64,000 nt of DNA, taken from contig NZ_QPID01000002.1 of NCBI RefSeq assembly GCF_003336225.1, positions 531,173-595,172 of the forward strand. The letters are read 5' to 3'. The DNA comes from Corallincola holothuriorum. Lineage in GTDB: Bacteria > Pseudomonadota > Gammaproteobacteria > Enterobacterales > Neiellaceae. Position 1 is the first letter of the stretch. Every line of letters begins with the position of its first letter. The position numbers were made by a program, and so were the translations under genes. This document shows positions 28,801-37,385 of the stretch, one piece after another. Below the pieces are notes generated by a model. It was not told the origin of the DNA and did not search any database. It saw nothing but the letters and a program-made list of their open reading frames with translations.

Positions 28801-29263
28801 GTTTATAATCGTAGATCCCTGATTGTTCCAATACCATGGCCATATTGGCCGCGCCGTCCCCAGTTTGTAGAACGTAACTTTCGCCCGGTACCACTTCTGT
28901 CAAATTATCTACATCGGCAGTGAATGTTGTTTCCAACGTCCAGTTAGCATCGGCTACTTTGAACTGAGGAACGCCTGCAACCATCTCTACGTTGTGGAGA
29001 TAGTAAGCATCCTGTTCAAATGTGAGCATATATTCTTCTTCAGCCCCCCAGCCACTGAATTCCCCTTTGAGGAAAAGATCAACGGCATAAGGGGGAGTAG
29101 GCTCAGGATCGATACACGCATCACCTGTGTCATTAATGACTTGCGGAGGATCACAGGTGAGAGTGTCGTCATCGTCGTCAGAGCAGCCTCCTAGGCTAAA
29201 TCCGCTGGCTAATATGAGCACTGCGGTGGCGAGACGGTGCTTGGATAACACTGTTGGATTCAT
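25895..29263 (-). CDS. Large lipoprotein glycoside hydrolase ((alpha/alpha)6-type) with N-terminal glycan-binding-like modules
   Basis: 1122 residues. The signal ends with LGGC (Cys27), followed by SDDDDD. Two tandem beta modules, about 58-165 and 170-280, begin with the parallel motifs VDLFLKGEFSGWG and YDIYLRGGFNGWT and share FKVADANW/FKVASADW; they resemble starch-binding or SusE/F-like E-set domains. The catalytic region (~330-800) has AKWHYVWTRDLSYAANLGLALLDPERV, DRVTWALGAEKAL, and repeated helical segments typical of six-hairpin glycosidases (GH15-like). A C-terminal fibronectin-like plus beta-sandwich region follows. It probably acts at the outer surface on alpha-glucan, given malT and amylase nearby, but the exact GH family is uncertain. 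Confidence 0.75.
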   Translation of the reverse strand: MNPTVLSKHRLATAVLILASGFSLGGCSDDDDDTLTCDPPQVINDTGDACIDPEPTPPYAVDLFLKGEFSGWGAEEEYMLTFEQDAYYLHNVEMVAGVPQFKVADANWTLETTFTADVDNLTEVVPGESYVLQTGDGAANMAMVLEQSGIYDYKLEVGDDLLHPTFSFSQDVAPLDYDIYLRGGFNGWTTDNQLRYVGDNNYQMTMQITPGNHEFKVASADWSSEWVLDPDVSVVAELDTDYVMYPGGPNSSFFVTETGYYRFNVDASEPTALVLHITETDGDDGVIINPHEGHEVRQELSFTTFDDQQETVTFSAEVADAEFRSYAQSTTQDLRDPGDPYVLYEEVAGKPKSRTGNLAFDALFALSVHETAENSVSEIRDDSYNGGDPIPCDCFETGAKWHYVWTRDLSYAANLGLALLDPERVRNSLQFKLSGYRAGTAKPTAAAGDASGIQIVQDTGSGGSWPISTDRVTWALGAEKALNGLPATERAAFATQAYQALVNTVENDRIAAFDSDDGLYHGEQSFLDWREQTYASWIVNDIASLGSAKALSTNVAHYKALQLTAKLAQEQGDATASAKYQGWADALKIAINDGFWLADAGLYSSLTAGHQSTAPLHKFDWLGQALAVTSGIADAATAEMVVANYPHGDMGAPVIFPQQPDIAVYHNRAIWPFVTAYGLRAAIQTGNTKVADAAYTTLIRAASLNISNMENLEWLSLQPNLLDFDNPGLSGPVINSTRQLWSVGAYVGMVIEGVFGVSTTDTGIEINPFVTNNLHATMFADSTSLALQGLVLQGKTINLTLNLPALTDTEGSYSVATITLNGDAATQQLSWAELSESNDIVVTFGALTNTESSLTAVTAEPLSTNDPAVFAPLEPTISRVFVNTDNLLAVEFNDDSNQGNLAYHLYRNGMLIQENVAVGIVTDNIGVTAGQGYCYTIEAVYTDSGNRSHHNQPACYDAAQEISVANANVTSNLTVSPADDIIDESYLGDWGAMTDTLVVSNVAIANDGDYDIQLKYHNNYNAINLGITNGVKWLQVKDSDGAVVAEGVIQMPHALTSAGTKPLVYSTPLTATLTAGSYSLELMDFYNMSYLSSNETFTGNGGDNGPVNRFDIAAIRLQPAID

Positions 29264-29638
29264 CGATTCCTTCCTTTTAGTTTGTAGTCGACATCACGTT
29301 GAAAGATATAGGGTAGACCAAGGCTTAACATAAGAACTTGTTGATATATAAGGGCTTTGGAGGAGAAAATGTTAAAAGTATGGGCAGTTAAAAAAGGTGA
29401 TCACGCTCCGCTGGCAGATTACCAAGCGTAAGTTTTTGTAACTGGTTGGTTACAAGCAGAGGATTTACATATTGAGATATGCTGCTCCCCATCAGTGCGC
29501 TTATTGCTGGGGAGTCATTGGCGAAGTGTACAGAGCGTTTGAAGTAAGCTTTAGATAAGTTCTGATTTTGAACAGCAACAGGTTAAACTAGCGCGCAACG
29601 GGAAATCCAAGTTACAGCAAACGGCAAGGGGCAGTTAG
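29264..29638. other. 375-nt gap between the glycosidase and ylqF
   Basis: Contains the divergent promoter regions and the 20-codon frame at 29369-29431 described separately, then an imperfect dyad GTAACTGGTTGGTTAC near 29437-29452. Nothing else recognisable. Confidence 0.5.
29369..29431 (+). CDS. Possible micro-ORF (20 aa) with a perfect Shine-Dalgarno
   Basis: ATG 29369 is preceded by GGAGGAGAAA and encodes MLKVWAVKKGDHAPLADYQA then TAA. The ribosome-binding site is stronger than those of most real genes here. The sequence could be a leader peptide, a micro-protein or the 5' remnant of a decayed gene. No family recognised. Confidence 0.35.
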   Translation: MLKVWAVKKGDHAPLADYQA

Positions 29639-30559
29639 ATGGCGATTCAATGGTATCCGGGACACATGCACAAGGCGCAGAAAGAGATCGCTGAAGTGAT
29701 GCCACAGATGGATCTGATTATCGAAGTGTTGGACGCCCGTATTCCTTACAGTAGTAGTAATCCAATGATCACTAAGTTACGTGGCGATAAGCCGGTAATT
29801 AAGGTTCTAAACAAGCGCGATCTTGCCGACCCGCTCCTAACAGCCCGTTGGGTGGACTATTTGGAACAGGAAACCGGGGTTAGAGCTTTGCCCCTGACAA
29901 CGCAGCAGCCGTCTGAAATTAAAACCATCATCGAACTGTGCCGTAAATTGGTACCTCACCGGGACCAAGCTGGCAAAAATATTCGCGCCATGATTATGGG
30001 GATCCCCAATGTGGGTAAGTCGACCACGATTAATATTCTTGCTGATCGTATTATTGCCAAGACCGGTAACGAGCCGGCAGTAACTAAGGCGCAGCAGCGC
30101 ATCAATCTGCAGAATGGTGTGGTGCTAACAGACACCCCGGGCATGCTATGGCCTAAGGTGGAAAACGAAAATAGTGGTTATCGCTTAGCTGTGACAGGGG
30201 CTGTTAAAGACACCGCAATGGAGTCTGATGACGTGGGTATGTATGCAGCGGACTATTTGTTGCTGGCTTACCCTGAGCAACTGAAACAGCGCTATCAGTT
30301 GCCAGAGTTACCGGAGACTGGCTGGGATCTGTTGGAAATGATAGGGCGTAAGCGTGGCTGTTTACGTTCCGGTGGCAAGGTCGAAATGAATAAAGCGGCG
30401 GATCTTCTGTTACATGAAGTACGCGCAGGTACGCTAGGAAAAATCACCATGGAGACTCCGGATATGGTGATTGACGAAGAAGCCTTGATAGCAAAACGTC
30501 TAGCGGAAAAAGCGGCGAAGGATGCACAACGCAAAGCTAAATTTAAAGGCCGTCGTTAA
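29639..30559 (+). CDS. ylqF: Ribosome biogenesis GTPase YlqF/RbgA-like
   Basis: 306 residues with circularly permuted GTPase motifs: G4 NKRD at residues 58-61 comes before G1 GIPNVGKST (~121-129) and G3 DTPG (~165). N-terminal IQWYPGHMHKAQKEI is the YlqF signature; the C-terminal ANTAR-like basic tail ends RKAKFKGRR. In Bacillus the protein assembles the 50S subunit. It is followed by the DUF1244 gene after 41 bases. Confidence 0.94.
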   Translation: MAIQWYPGHMHKAQKEIAEVMPQMDLIIEVLDARIPYSSSNPMITKLRGDKPVIKVLNKRDLADPLLTARWVDYLEQETGVRALPLTTQQPSEIKTIIELCRKLVPHRDQAGKNIRAMIMGIPNVGKSTTINILADRIIAKTGNEPAVTKAQQRINLQNGVVLTDTPGMLWPKVENENSGYRLAVTGAVKDTAMESDDVGMYAADYLLLAYPEQLKQRYQLPELPETGWDLLEMIGRKRGCLRSGGKVEMNKAADLLLHEVRAGTLGKITMETPDMVIDEEALIAKRLAEKAAKDAQRKAKFKGRR

Positions 30560-30600
30560 ACGGGCTTTGGGCCGAGAAGAATTGAGGAGGGATGGTCACG

Positions 30601-30888
30601 ATGGAAAAGCAGACTGAAATTGAAGCGGCGGTGTTACGTCGTTTATTAGCTCATTTAGACAGTCGTAAAGATGTTCAAAATATTGATCTGATGAACCTAG
30701 CGGGTTTTTGCCGTAACTGCCTATCAAAATGGATGGTGGCAGAGGCTGCTCAGCTGGATGTAGCGGTTGACCCTGACGAGGCCAGAGAACACATTTACGG
30801 TATGCCTTACAGTGAATGGAAGGCGAAGTATCAAAAAGAAGCCACCCCGGAACAGTTGGCCGCTTTTAATGCCAGCCAGAAAAAATAG
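30601..30888 (+). CDS. DUF1244 family protein
   Basis: 95 residues from ATG 30601, which is ten bases after AGGAGG; an ATG nine bases upstream sits too close to the Shine-Dalgarno. The conserved core LLAHLDSRKDVQNIDLMNLAGFCRNCLSKWMVAEA and the GMPYSEWKAKYQ motif identify DUF1244. The fold is small and helical and the function unknown. Its 3' end overlaps the TfoX-C gene by 20 bases. Confidence 0.9.
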   Translation: MEKQTEIEAAVLRRLLAHLDSRKDVQNIDLMNLAGFCRNCLSKWMVAEAAQLDVAVDPDEAREHIYGMPYSEWKAKYQKEATPEQLAAFNASQKK

Positions 30889-31168
30889 TCAGGCGTGGGA
30901 TGAGATCGCTGCGCTGCCAAACTTGGGGACTGTATCGGCGAAAATGTTACTTGCAGCTGGTATCGCTTCTTTGACTGAATTACAGGCATTAGGGGCTGTT
31001 CGCTGTTTTCTGCGGGTCGAGCAGCAGTTGTTAAAGCCACCCAGCTTGAATCTGCTTTATGCGCTTGAAGGCGCGCTAGTTAACACCCATTGGTGCACTG
31101 TTAAACGGGAGATGGGAGGGCAGCTTATTCTGGAGTTAGATGCTGCCCGGCAAGCGCTTAAGGCATAA
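30869..31168 (+). CDS. TfoX C-terminal-domain protein
   Basis: 99 residues from ATG 30869, inside the end of the DUF1244 gene. The core LPNLGTVSAKMLLAAGIASLTELQALGAVRCFLRVEQ...SLNLLYALEGAL is the helix-hairpin-helix-like TfoX_C domain. The N-terminal TfoX domain is absent, so this is a stand-alone TfoX_C protein and need not be a competence regulator. A 20-base overlap suggests translational coupling. Confidence 0.85.
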   Translation: MPARKNSQAWDEIAALPNLGTVSAKMLLAAGIASLTELQALGAVRCFLRVEQQLLKPPSLNLLYALEGALVNTHWCTVKREMGGQLILELDAARQALKA

Positions 31169-31180
31169 AGATACGTGAGC

Positions 31181-32353
31181 TTAGTCTCTGCGTAGTTTAG
31201 GTTTGGTGGAGATCGGTGTGGGGTAACGCTTAACCACCCAATAGGTAGAAAAGATAAAGGTCGCTATGGTTGCAGATTGTATTAAGGTAGCTCCTTCGCT
31301 GCTTAATACGCCGCTGCTTAGCGCGGAAAAGGCCACCAACATAGAGAATTCACTGGCTTGCCCCAAGCGAACCCCAAGCTGTTGAGATATCGCTCTATCT
31401 TCACCCGTCCAGATAAATGCTTTTTTAAAGCTAAGTACCTTCAGCCCTACTAATACTACGCCGAAACAGAAGCCGGACAACATTAAAAATGGTGCCATTC
31501 CAGCATCAAATTGCGCACCGATGGCAAAGAAAAATAGGATCAGGAAAAACTCCCTTAATGGTTTCAGGTGCTCAGCGATGGCCATCGCCACTTGACTGAC
31601 AGCAATCGATAGGCCAGCTAAAAAGGCGCCAATCTCGTATGAGAGACCAAGTTGATGGGCGGCTTCCGCCCAAAACAGACACCACGCCAGAGTAGCGACA
31701 AATGTGTATTCCTGGATCACATCAAAGCGGCGGAACAGTGGCAACACGATGAAGCGCACCCCAGCAAAGGCCAGTATGGCGATGCCAACTAATTTCACTA
31801 GCAGCATCGCGAATGTGGTGAGCATCGCTTCACCTGCATCAATATTCAAAAACAGGATCACCATGATAGCCAGAATGTCTTGCAGCAGCAGTACACTGGT
31901 CATCACCTCACCAATGTGTTTGTGATGCAAGGCCGTTGTGGGGATCAGTTTCAGGCCAATGACGGTGCTTGAAAACATGAGTGCCGCACCTATCACCAGC
32001 GCTTCTTTTAGCGGCATTCCCATACTAAGGGCAAACACAAAGCTGGCGCTAAAAAATAGCAGGGAGGTGCCGAGGGTAATCAGTGCTGTTTTCTGAAACA
32101 GCAATAACAGCTTTCTGGGTTGCAGATGTAAGCCAAGCAAAAACAGCAACAGGATCACACCCACATGGGCGATCTGTTCAATGTTGTTGGCATTAGGGAT
32201 CAAGTCAAAGCCGGATGGGCCGATGAGGATCCCGGCAACAATGTAAGCAAGAATGATTGGCTGGCGAGCGTACAGGAATGCAGTGCCAATAATGGCAGCA
32301 CTGACCACTATCATGGAAAGCTGTATGACGATGGTGTCAAAGCTGATCTGCAT
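31181..32353 (-). CDS. CPA2-family cation:proton antiporter (KefB/MaoN-like, no RCK domain)
   Basis: 390 residues with about 12-13 hydrophobic segments. The motifs GPSGFDLIPN, LLLFLLGLHL and EIGAFLAGLSIA are the Na+/H+ exchanger signature of CPA2. There is no C-terminal TrkA-N/RCK domain, so it is not a glutathione-gated KefB/C. Ion specificity (Na+, K+) cannot be told. It is convergent with the TfoX_C gene, 12 bases away. Confidence 0.85.
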   Translation of the reverse strand: MQISFDTIVIQLSMIVVSAAIIGTAFLYARQPIILAYIVAGILIGPSGFDLIPNANNIEQIAHVGVILLLFLLGLHLQPRKLLLLFQKTALITLGTSLLFFSASFVFALSMGMPLKEALVIGAALMFSSTVIGLKLIPTTALHHKHIGEVMTSVLLLQDILAIMVILFLNIDAGEAMLTTFAMLLVKLVGIAILAFAGVRFIVLPLFRRFDVIQEYTFVATLAWCLFWAEAAHQLGLSYEIGAFLAGLSIAVSQVAMAIAEHLKPLREFFLILFFFAIGAQFDAGMAPFLMLSGFCFGVVLVGLKVLSFKKAFIWTGEDRAISQQLGVRLGQASEFSMLVAFSALSSGVLSSEGATLIQSATIATFIFSTYWVVKRYPTPISTKPKLRRD

Positions 32354-32652
32354 TATTTATCTTTATCCTGCGGGTACTGCTTTCATCCGTATCTGCAGAA
32401 TAACCGGAAATGGGTATCAATTGGCAATATTCTTCTCAGCAAAGACACGGTGATAGTCTTTCATAAATGTGATCCACGTTGGAAAAAATGTGCTGTTTCA
32501 GTGAGTTATACTATCATTCAAAAATGATTAAAGTCTGTACAATTTTGGCCGATAACCTAAGCGTGTAATTTTAACTTTTTTATGCCGATGGCTGATCATA
32601 AAGCCGCTCATTGATGGCAATGGGTTGGCTAGTCAGTACATAGGGCTAAGGT
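32354..32652. other. 299-nt divergent intergenic region
   Basis: Lies between the CPA2 antiporter (minus) and the DUF5610 gene (plus) and must hold both promoters. No RNA gene, repeat or known operator recognised. Confidence 0.5.
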
Positions 32653-33981
32653 ATGATGATGAATAAGATCCCAGACCTGATGAATCTGTTGCGTCCACAG
32701 CCGGGAAGTGCCGGCCGCCTGGGTCAGCCACAGAATGATGCCGCGGGTGGTCTGAAGTCGGCCCCGGGTTTGGTTTCGCAACCCGGCGAAGATGTTTCTT
32801 TGCGTTCGCCATTTCAAGTTGCGATGCGCTCTTTGGCCGATTCAGTCTATAAAAATTTGCCATTTTCGCCGCAACAAGCAGCATCGTCAGAGGCTCCGGT
32901 CGAAGAAAATACCGGTGGTTTTGATTACGAGCTCGTGGCTAACAATGTGACTTCCTATATCGAAAAGGCTGTTAACCAAGCGCGGGAGCGCGGTGAAAGC
33001 GATGAGTATCTCGAAGATATGATGGCGCAGGCTCGCATCGGTGTAGATCAAGGCTTCGGTGAAGCGCGCGACGAACTTGAAGATATGGGCATGATGAGCG
33101 AAGAGCTGGGGAATGGCATAGATAAGAGCTATGACTTGATCCAGCAACGTTTAGGCGAGTTCGAGAAAGAGCTGTTTGCTGGTGATGAAGTGGCGTTATC
33201 TTCACCGCAAGTAGAGGTGACCCGTAGTAGTTCCACAGAAAGTTATAGCAGCGGTGGCGACTTCAGTGGCGCGCAGTTAGTGGGGCAGGCTGCCTCCTAT
33301 CGGGTTGAAAACAGTGCTTCTTTGGAGCTATTCACCAAAGAGGGGGATAAGATCGCTATCAGTTTTAATGCGTTACAAGCCAGCTCTATGGGGATGGGAT
33401 ATGCTTCGAATGATAACGGCGAAGCACTTATTTCTAGCTACAGCAATGAGTCTTCGTTTGGCTTCTCTTTTTCCGTCGAAGGCGATCTAAGTGAACAGGA
33501 GATGGCAGCGATCACTGATTTTATTAATCAGGTGGCAGGCGTTGCCGATTCATTCTTTGCTGGGGACTTTGATGCAGCGTTTGATAAAGCCAATGAACTG
33601 GGCTTTGATGATTCACAAATTGCATCATTCTCAATGAGTTTGGAACAAACCCAAACGATCGCGGCTGCGAAGGTGTACCAGCAGGTACAAGATCAGCCAG
33701 CAACCACACAGCCTGGTGCGGGAGCGAGTTCCTTGTATGACATCATGGAGCCACTTAGTGAATACATTAAACAGTTTAAAGAGCTGATAGAGCAAAGCGA
33801 GTCTATTTTTGCAGAATCCACTGAGAAATCGACTGCGGCTATTGACCAGGTAGCTGAAAAAATTCTGCCATTCCTGCAGCCAGAGCAGCAGGACGCGGCC
33901 AATCGTTTTCAGGAGTTTAACCAACGGTTGCTGCAAGCTCTTGAGCAGTTAGAAGCACCGGTTCAAGCGCCGCTTGAATAG
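32653..33981 (+). CDS. DUF5610-domain protein, unknown function
   Basis: 442 residues, acidic, without signal peptide or membrane segments. A Gly/Pro-rich N-terminus (LLRPQPGSAGRLGQPQNDAAGG) is followed by a conserved helical block with NNVTSYIEKAVNQARERGESDEYLEDMMAQARIGVDQGFGEARDELEDMG, matching DUF5610 as I recall it. A beta-rich middle (YRVENSASLELFTKEGDKIAISF) and a Gln/Glu-rich helical end follow. The start could be either of the two successive ATG (32653, 32656 frame-dependent); the first is used. Monocistronic, with its own terminator. Confidence 0.75.
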   Translation: MMMNKIPDLMNLLRPQPGSAGRLGQPQNDAAGGLKSAPGLVSQPGEDVSLRSPFQVAMRSLADSVYKNLPFSPQQAASSEAPVEENTGGFDYELVANNVTSYIEKAVNQARERGESDEYLEDMMAQARIGVDQGFGEARDELEDMGMMSEELGNGIDKSYDLIQQRLGEFEKELFAGDEVALSSPQVEVTRSSSTESYSSGGDFSGAQLVGQAASYRVENSASLELFTKEGDKIAISFNALQASSMGMGYASNDNGEALISSYSNESSFGFSFSVEGDLSEQEMAAITDFINQVAGVADSFFAGDFDAAFDKANELGFDDSQIASFSMSLEQTQTIAAAKVYQQVQDQPATTQPGAGASSLYDIMEPLSEYIKQFKELIEQSESIFAESTEKSTAAIDQVAEKILPFLQPEQQDAANRFQEFNQRLLQALEQLEAPVQAPLE

Positions 33982-34010
33982 TTGCTAGCAATCCCTATTG
34001 GGTAGCAAGA

Positions 34011-34036
34011 AGGGTTAGCATTGCTGGCCCTTTTTT
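34011..34036 (+). terminator. Terminator after the DUF5610 gene
   Basis: AGGGTTAGC / GCTGGCCCT pairs with two G-U wobbles around a short loop and is followed by TTTTTT. Confidence 0.75.
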
Positions 34037-34154
34037 ATATCTGGCGCAGAGGTTTCTAAGGGGGGACCCCCTCCGACTAGGCTAGATTTTGACGGGCTTG
34101 CTTGCTTACTAACCGCTATACTTTTCTCCACGTAGACTTGTTATGGGAGGATTT

Positions 34155-35069
34155 ATGGCTTTTCGCCATGGCATTAGTAGGGAGCAACTTGCCCTAAAAA
34201 TATCTTTGATTGCGACTTTGATAATGGTTGCTCTTGGCATCAGCTTTGGCTTGCTCTCCGGCTCTTCCGCTATTTTGCTCGACGGTTTTTTCTCTCTCTT
34301 TAGCACTGCAATGACAGGCCTTGGCCTTATAACCAGTTACTTGGTAACGCGCGACGAAGATCGGCGCTTTCAGTTCGGTTATGCCTACATTGAACCCTTA
34401 GTGACAACTCTAAATGGCATCGCTATTTTGCTCATGTGTGGTTTTGCTATTTTTTATGGTGTCGAAGCCATTTGGTCTGGTGGGCATCATGTTGCGTTGG
34501 CGTTCGCGTTACCTTATGCCTTGCTAAGTAGCCTGTTGTGTTGGTGTTGTTACGCTTTTATGCGGCGTGAGAGCCGTCGCACTGGCTCCTCGTTGCTAGA
34601 GATCGATAGTCATGAGTGGCTAGTGGATGGTTTGTTAAGTAGCGTCGTACTCGCCGGCTTTGTTGTGGCGCAGGGGCTAACTTGGTTTGGCTTCGAAAGC
34701 TGGGTTAGGTTTGTTGACCCGATATTGATGCTGTTATTAAGCAGTGTCGCTTTAATTCTACCTCTCAGGGTGCTGTTTCGGAGCTTAAAAGATCTACTCG
34801 CGATGGCACCAGACGACGATTTTGCCCAACAGCTGCCATGTAAGTTGGCGGTTGTTAAAAGGCAGCATGAACTGCGAGGCTACCGTCATTACCTTTCTCG
34901 CTCCGGTCGGCGCTACGATCTGGAGGTGAACTTCTTAGTCGCTCAGGATTGTGAATTGTCGATGGCGGAACAAGATTTCATTCGGCGCCGCTTATGGCAA
35001 GATTTGCAACAGCAGCAATCCGATTTGTGGTTAACGGTGAGTTTCACCGCTAATCGGCGCTGGTTGTAA
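34155..35069 (+). CDS. Cation diffusion facilitator family transporter
   Basis: 304 residues from ATG 34155, which has GGGAGG about six bases upstream (an ATG at 34143 overlaps that site). Six membrane segments; SGSSAILLDGFFSLFST in TM2 matches the CDF signature, but the usual D/H metal site (HxxxD) reads LDGFFS...T, with the second site ligands in TM5 at EIDSHEWLVDG. A cytoplasmic C-terminal domain follows. Likely exports a divalent metal such as Fe, Zn or Mn. A G-rich near-palindrome lies upstream (34059-34073). Confidence 0.85.
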   Translation: MAFRHGISREQLALKISLIATLIMVALGISFGLLSGSSAILLDGFFSLFSTAMTGLGLITSYLVTRDEDRRFQFGYAYIEPLVTTLNGIAILLMCGFAIFYGVEAIWSGGHHVALAFALPYALLSSLLCWCCYAFMRRESRRTGSSLLEIDSHEWLVDGLLSSVVLAGFVVAQGLTWFGFESWVRFVDPILMLLLSSVALILPLRVLFRSLKDLLAMAPDDDFAQQLPCKLAVVKRQHELRGYRHYLSRSGRRYDLEVNFLVAQDCELSMAEQDFIRRRLWQDLQQQQSDLWLTVSFTANRRWL

Positions 35070-35320
35070 TCGTTGCGTTGTCGTGGGGCGGTTTCTGAAT
35101 AGGAGTGGATGGTAAGCCGTTTTCGGCGTCTGCCTTTGTATTAATCTATCGGTTTTAGTTTACCAGGGGGATATTTTTTGACGCATTGAATGCAAATTTT
35201 TTGACTCTAATGCTATTCGGTATCACTAACATCGTGCTATTTTTGAGCAACTAACATGACTTTATGAGTAAAGAAGTTATTTCTCTACTCTTTCTCAATT
35301 TATCTTATCGGGATATGGAT

Positions 35321-37165
35321 ATGAAACACCCGTTCCATTACGCGGCCATGGCCTCCGCTCTTACCTTAATGCTTGGCGCTTGTGCGACAGGCGATGTCGA
35401 TACAGCAACTACTGGTCCGATTGTGGCCAGTTCTGGCTCAGTCTCCCAAGCTCAGTGCTCACGTTGGAACGGAGAGGAGGTCAGTGTCAATGTTTCTAAA
35501 GCGTTCAGTGACGGCGAACTGATTCGAGATTTCTATTCTGGTCAGGAAACTACGGTACGCAATGGCAAGGTGGCATTGACGCCTGCCGCCGACAGCGAAG
35601 GTTTATTGCTATTGGAGCGGGTGGATAGTAAGGAGAGTAGCTTTAGCTGGGATAACGCCAATGTCTATTTTGTTATCACTGACCGATTTGAAAATGGCGA
35701 TCCTTCAAATGATAACAGCTACGGGCGTAAGCCCGATGGTGCGAATGAGATCGGTACGTTTCATGGTGGTGATCTGAAGGGCCTCACGAGTAAGCTGGAT
35801 CATATTGCTTCACTAGGTACTAATGCTATCTGGGTGACCGCACCTTATGAGCAGGTGCATGGTTGGACTGGTGGTGGTATTCGCGGTGATTTTAAGCATT
35901 ACGCGTATCACGGCTACTACGCCATGGATTACACCACGATGGATGCCAACATGGGTACCGAAGAAGATTTTCGCACCTTTGTAGACGCGGCCCATGAGCG
36001 TGGTATCCGCGTGGTGATGGATATCGTTATGAACCACCCAGGCTACGCGACACTGCAAGATATGCAGGAGTTCAAGTTCGGTAAGATGCGTGCAACGGTT
36101 AAATCTACGGAAGAAGTGCTCGGCGTAGAAGAGCATTGGACTGATTGGGAGCCGCCAAAGGGTAAGAATTACCATTACTTCAACCGTTATATCAACTACG
36201 AAAGCAGTGAATGGGGTAACTGGTGGGGCCAAGCCTGGGTCCGTGCCGGGATCGCTGGTTACGATTCGCCAGGAGAGAGCGAACAGAAAATGTCGCTGGC
36301 TTACTTACCAGATTTTAAGACTGAGTCATCTAACGAGTCCGGGCTGCCTAATTTTTATAAGAATAAACCTGATACCAAAGCTGTTGAAATTCCAGGTTAT
36401 ACGGTACGCCAGTATTTAGTTAAATGGCTTTCTGACTGGGTGCGTGAATACGGTGTTGATGGCTTTCGGATCGATACCGCTAAGCATGTAGAGATGGATG
36501 CATGGGCGGAACTAAAGGATGCGGGTGTTGCTGCGCTGGCAGAATGGAAAGCCAACAACCCTGACAAGAAGTTGGATGATTTACCATTCTGGACGACGGG
36601 TGAAGTTTGGGGGCATGGTGTCACTAAATCAGGTTATTTCAGCCACGGTAAATTTGATTCCATTATTAACTTTACCTATCAAACTGAAGATGCGGATAAG
36701 GCGATGCGTTGTTTCAGCAATGCAGAATCGACGTTCCAGCGTTATGCCAATAAGGTGAATAGCGATACTCAGTTTAACGTCTTGAGCTACCTGTCATCTC
36801 ACGATACCCGCCTGTTCTTTCACAAAGACGCAAAGAGTGATTTGAGTACCTATAAGCGAATTGCAGCACCGTTCTTGCTCTTGCCTGGTGCTGTTCAGGT
36901 GTACTACGGAGATGAAACTGCACGTCCGTTTGGAGTTACCGGCTCTGATAAGCATCAAGGGACTCGGTCTGATATGAATTGGGATCAGATTGTTGATGAA
37001 CGTGCAGAGCTATTGGCTCATTGGCAGAAAGTTGGCCAGTTCCGCAAGCGGCACTATGCTATCGGTGCCGGTAGCCATGAGCAGATCAGTGACGCGCCTT
37101 ATGCGTTTGCTCGCTATGCCGGTGATGATGCCGTGGTCGTGGTGTTTGCTGGCCAACCAGAGTAA
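35321..37165 (+). CDS. Alpha-amylase family (GH13) lipoprotein
   Basis: 614 residues from ATG 35321; ATG 35315 is possible. The signal ends LGAC, so the enzyme is a lipoprotein. The four GH13 regions are present: DIVMNH (I), GFRIDTAKH (II, nucleophile Asp), GEVWG (III, acid Glu) and SSHD (IV). An N-terminal ~110-residue extension precedes the barrel, which begins NVYFVITDRFENGDPSNDNS, a MalS/alpha-amylase start. It should cleave maltodextrins or starch in the periplasm or at the outer membrane. A C-terminal remnant of a paralogue lies at 48869-49078, next to malT. Confidence 0.92.
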   Translation: MKHPFHYAAMASALTLMLGACATGDVDTATTGPIVASSGSVSQAQCSRWNGEEVSVNVSKAFSDGELIRDFYSGQETTVRNGKVALTPAADSEGLLLLERVDSKESSFSWDNANVYFVITDRFENGDPSNDNSYGRKPDGANEIGTFHGGDLKGLTSKLDHIASLGTNAIWVTAPYEQVHGWTGGGIRGDFKHYAYHGYYAMDYTTMDANMGTEEDFRTFVDAAHERGIRVVMDIVMNHPGYATLQDMQEFKFGKMRATVKSTEEVLGVEEHWTDWEPPKGKNYHYFNRYINYESSEWGNWWGQAWVRAGIAGYDSPGESEQKMSLAYLPDFKTESSNESGLPNFYKNKPDTKAVEIPGYTVRQYLVKWLSDWVREYGVDGFRIDTAKHVEMDAWAELKDAGVAALAEWKANNPDKKLDDLPFWTTGEVWGHGVTKSGYFSHGKFDSIINFTYQTEDADKAMRCFSNAESTFQRYANKVNSDTQFNVLSYLSSHDTRLFFHKDAKSDLSTYKRIAAPFLLLPGAVQVYYGDETARPFGVTGSDKHQGTRSDMNWDQIVDERAELLAHWQKVGQFRKRHYAIGAGSHEQISDAPYAFARYAGDDAVVVVFAGQPE

Positions 37166-37183
37166 CGTTGTTTAGCTTTTATT

Positions 37184-37208
37184 AAGCCGCCGTTTGGCGG
37201 CTTTTTTT
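37184..37208 (+). terminator. Terminator after the alpha-amylase gene
   Basis: AAGCCGCC / GGCGGCTT with a GTTT loop, followed by TTTTTT. Confidence 0.9.
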
Positions 37209-37385
37209 ATCTTTCAAGCCGCTTCACTAGAAGTGGCTGTTATCTTGGTGTTGTGCCGCAGTAACCTGCCTGTTATTTAGCGGTTAATTGCTAACCAAAA
37301 TTGATTGTGCTCAAAAAACAACCTGCGAAATCCTTCAAACTCCGCACACTTAATTATTTCCGTGATTAATTTTGGGGTGAGTCAA

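Noticed and set aside
35100..35180. MalT boxes before the alpha-amylase (GTGGATGG at 35105-35112, GGGGGATATT at 35166-35175)
   Set aside because: Neither fits GGGGA(T/G)GAGG beyond six or seven positions and they are not in a paired arrangement, so I do not call them.
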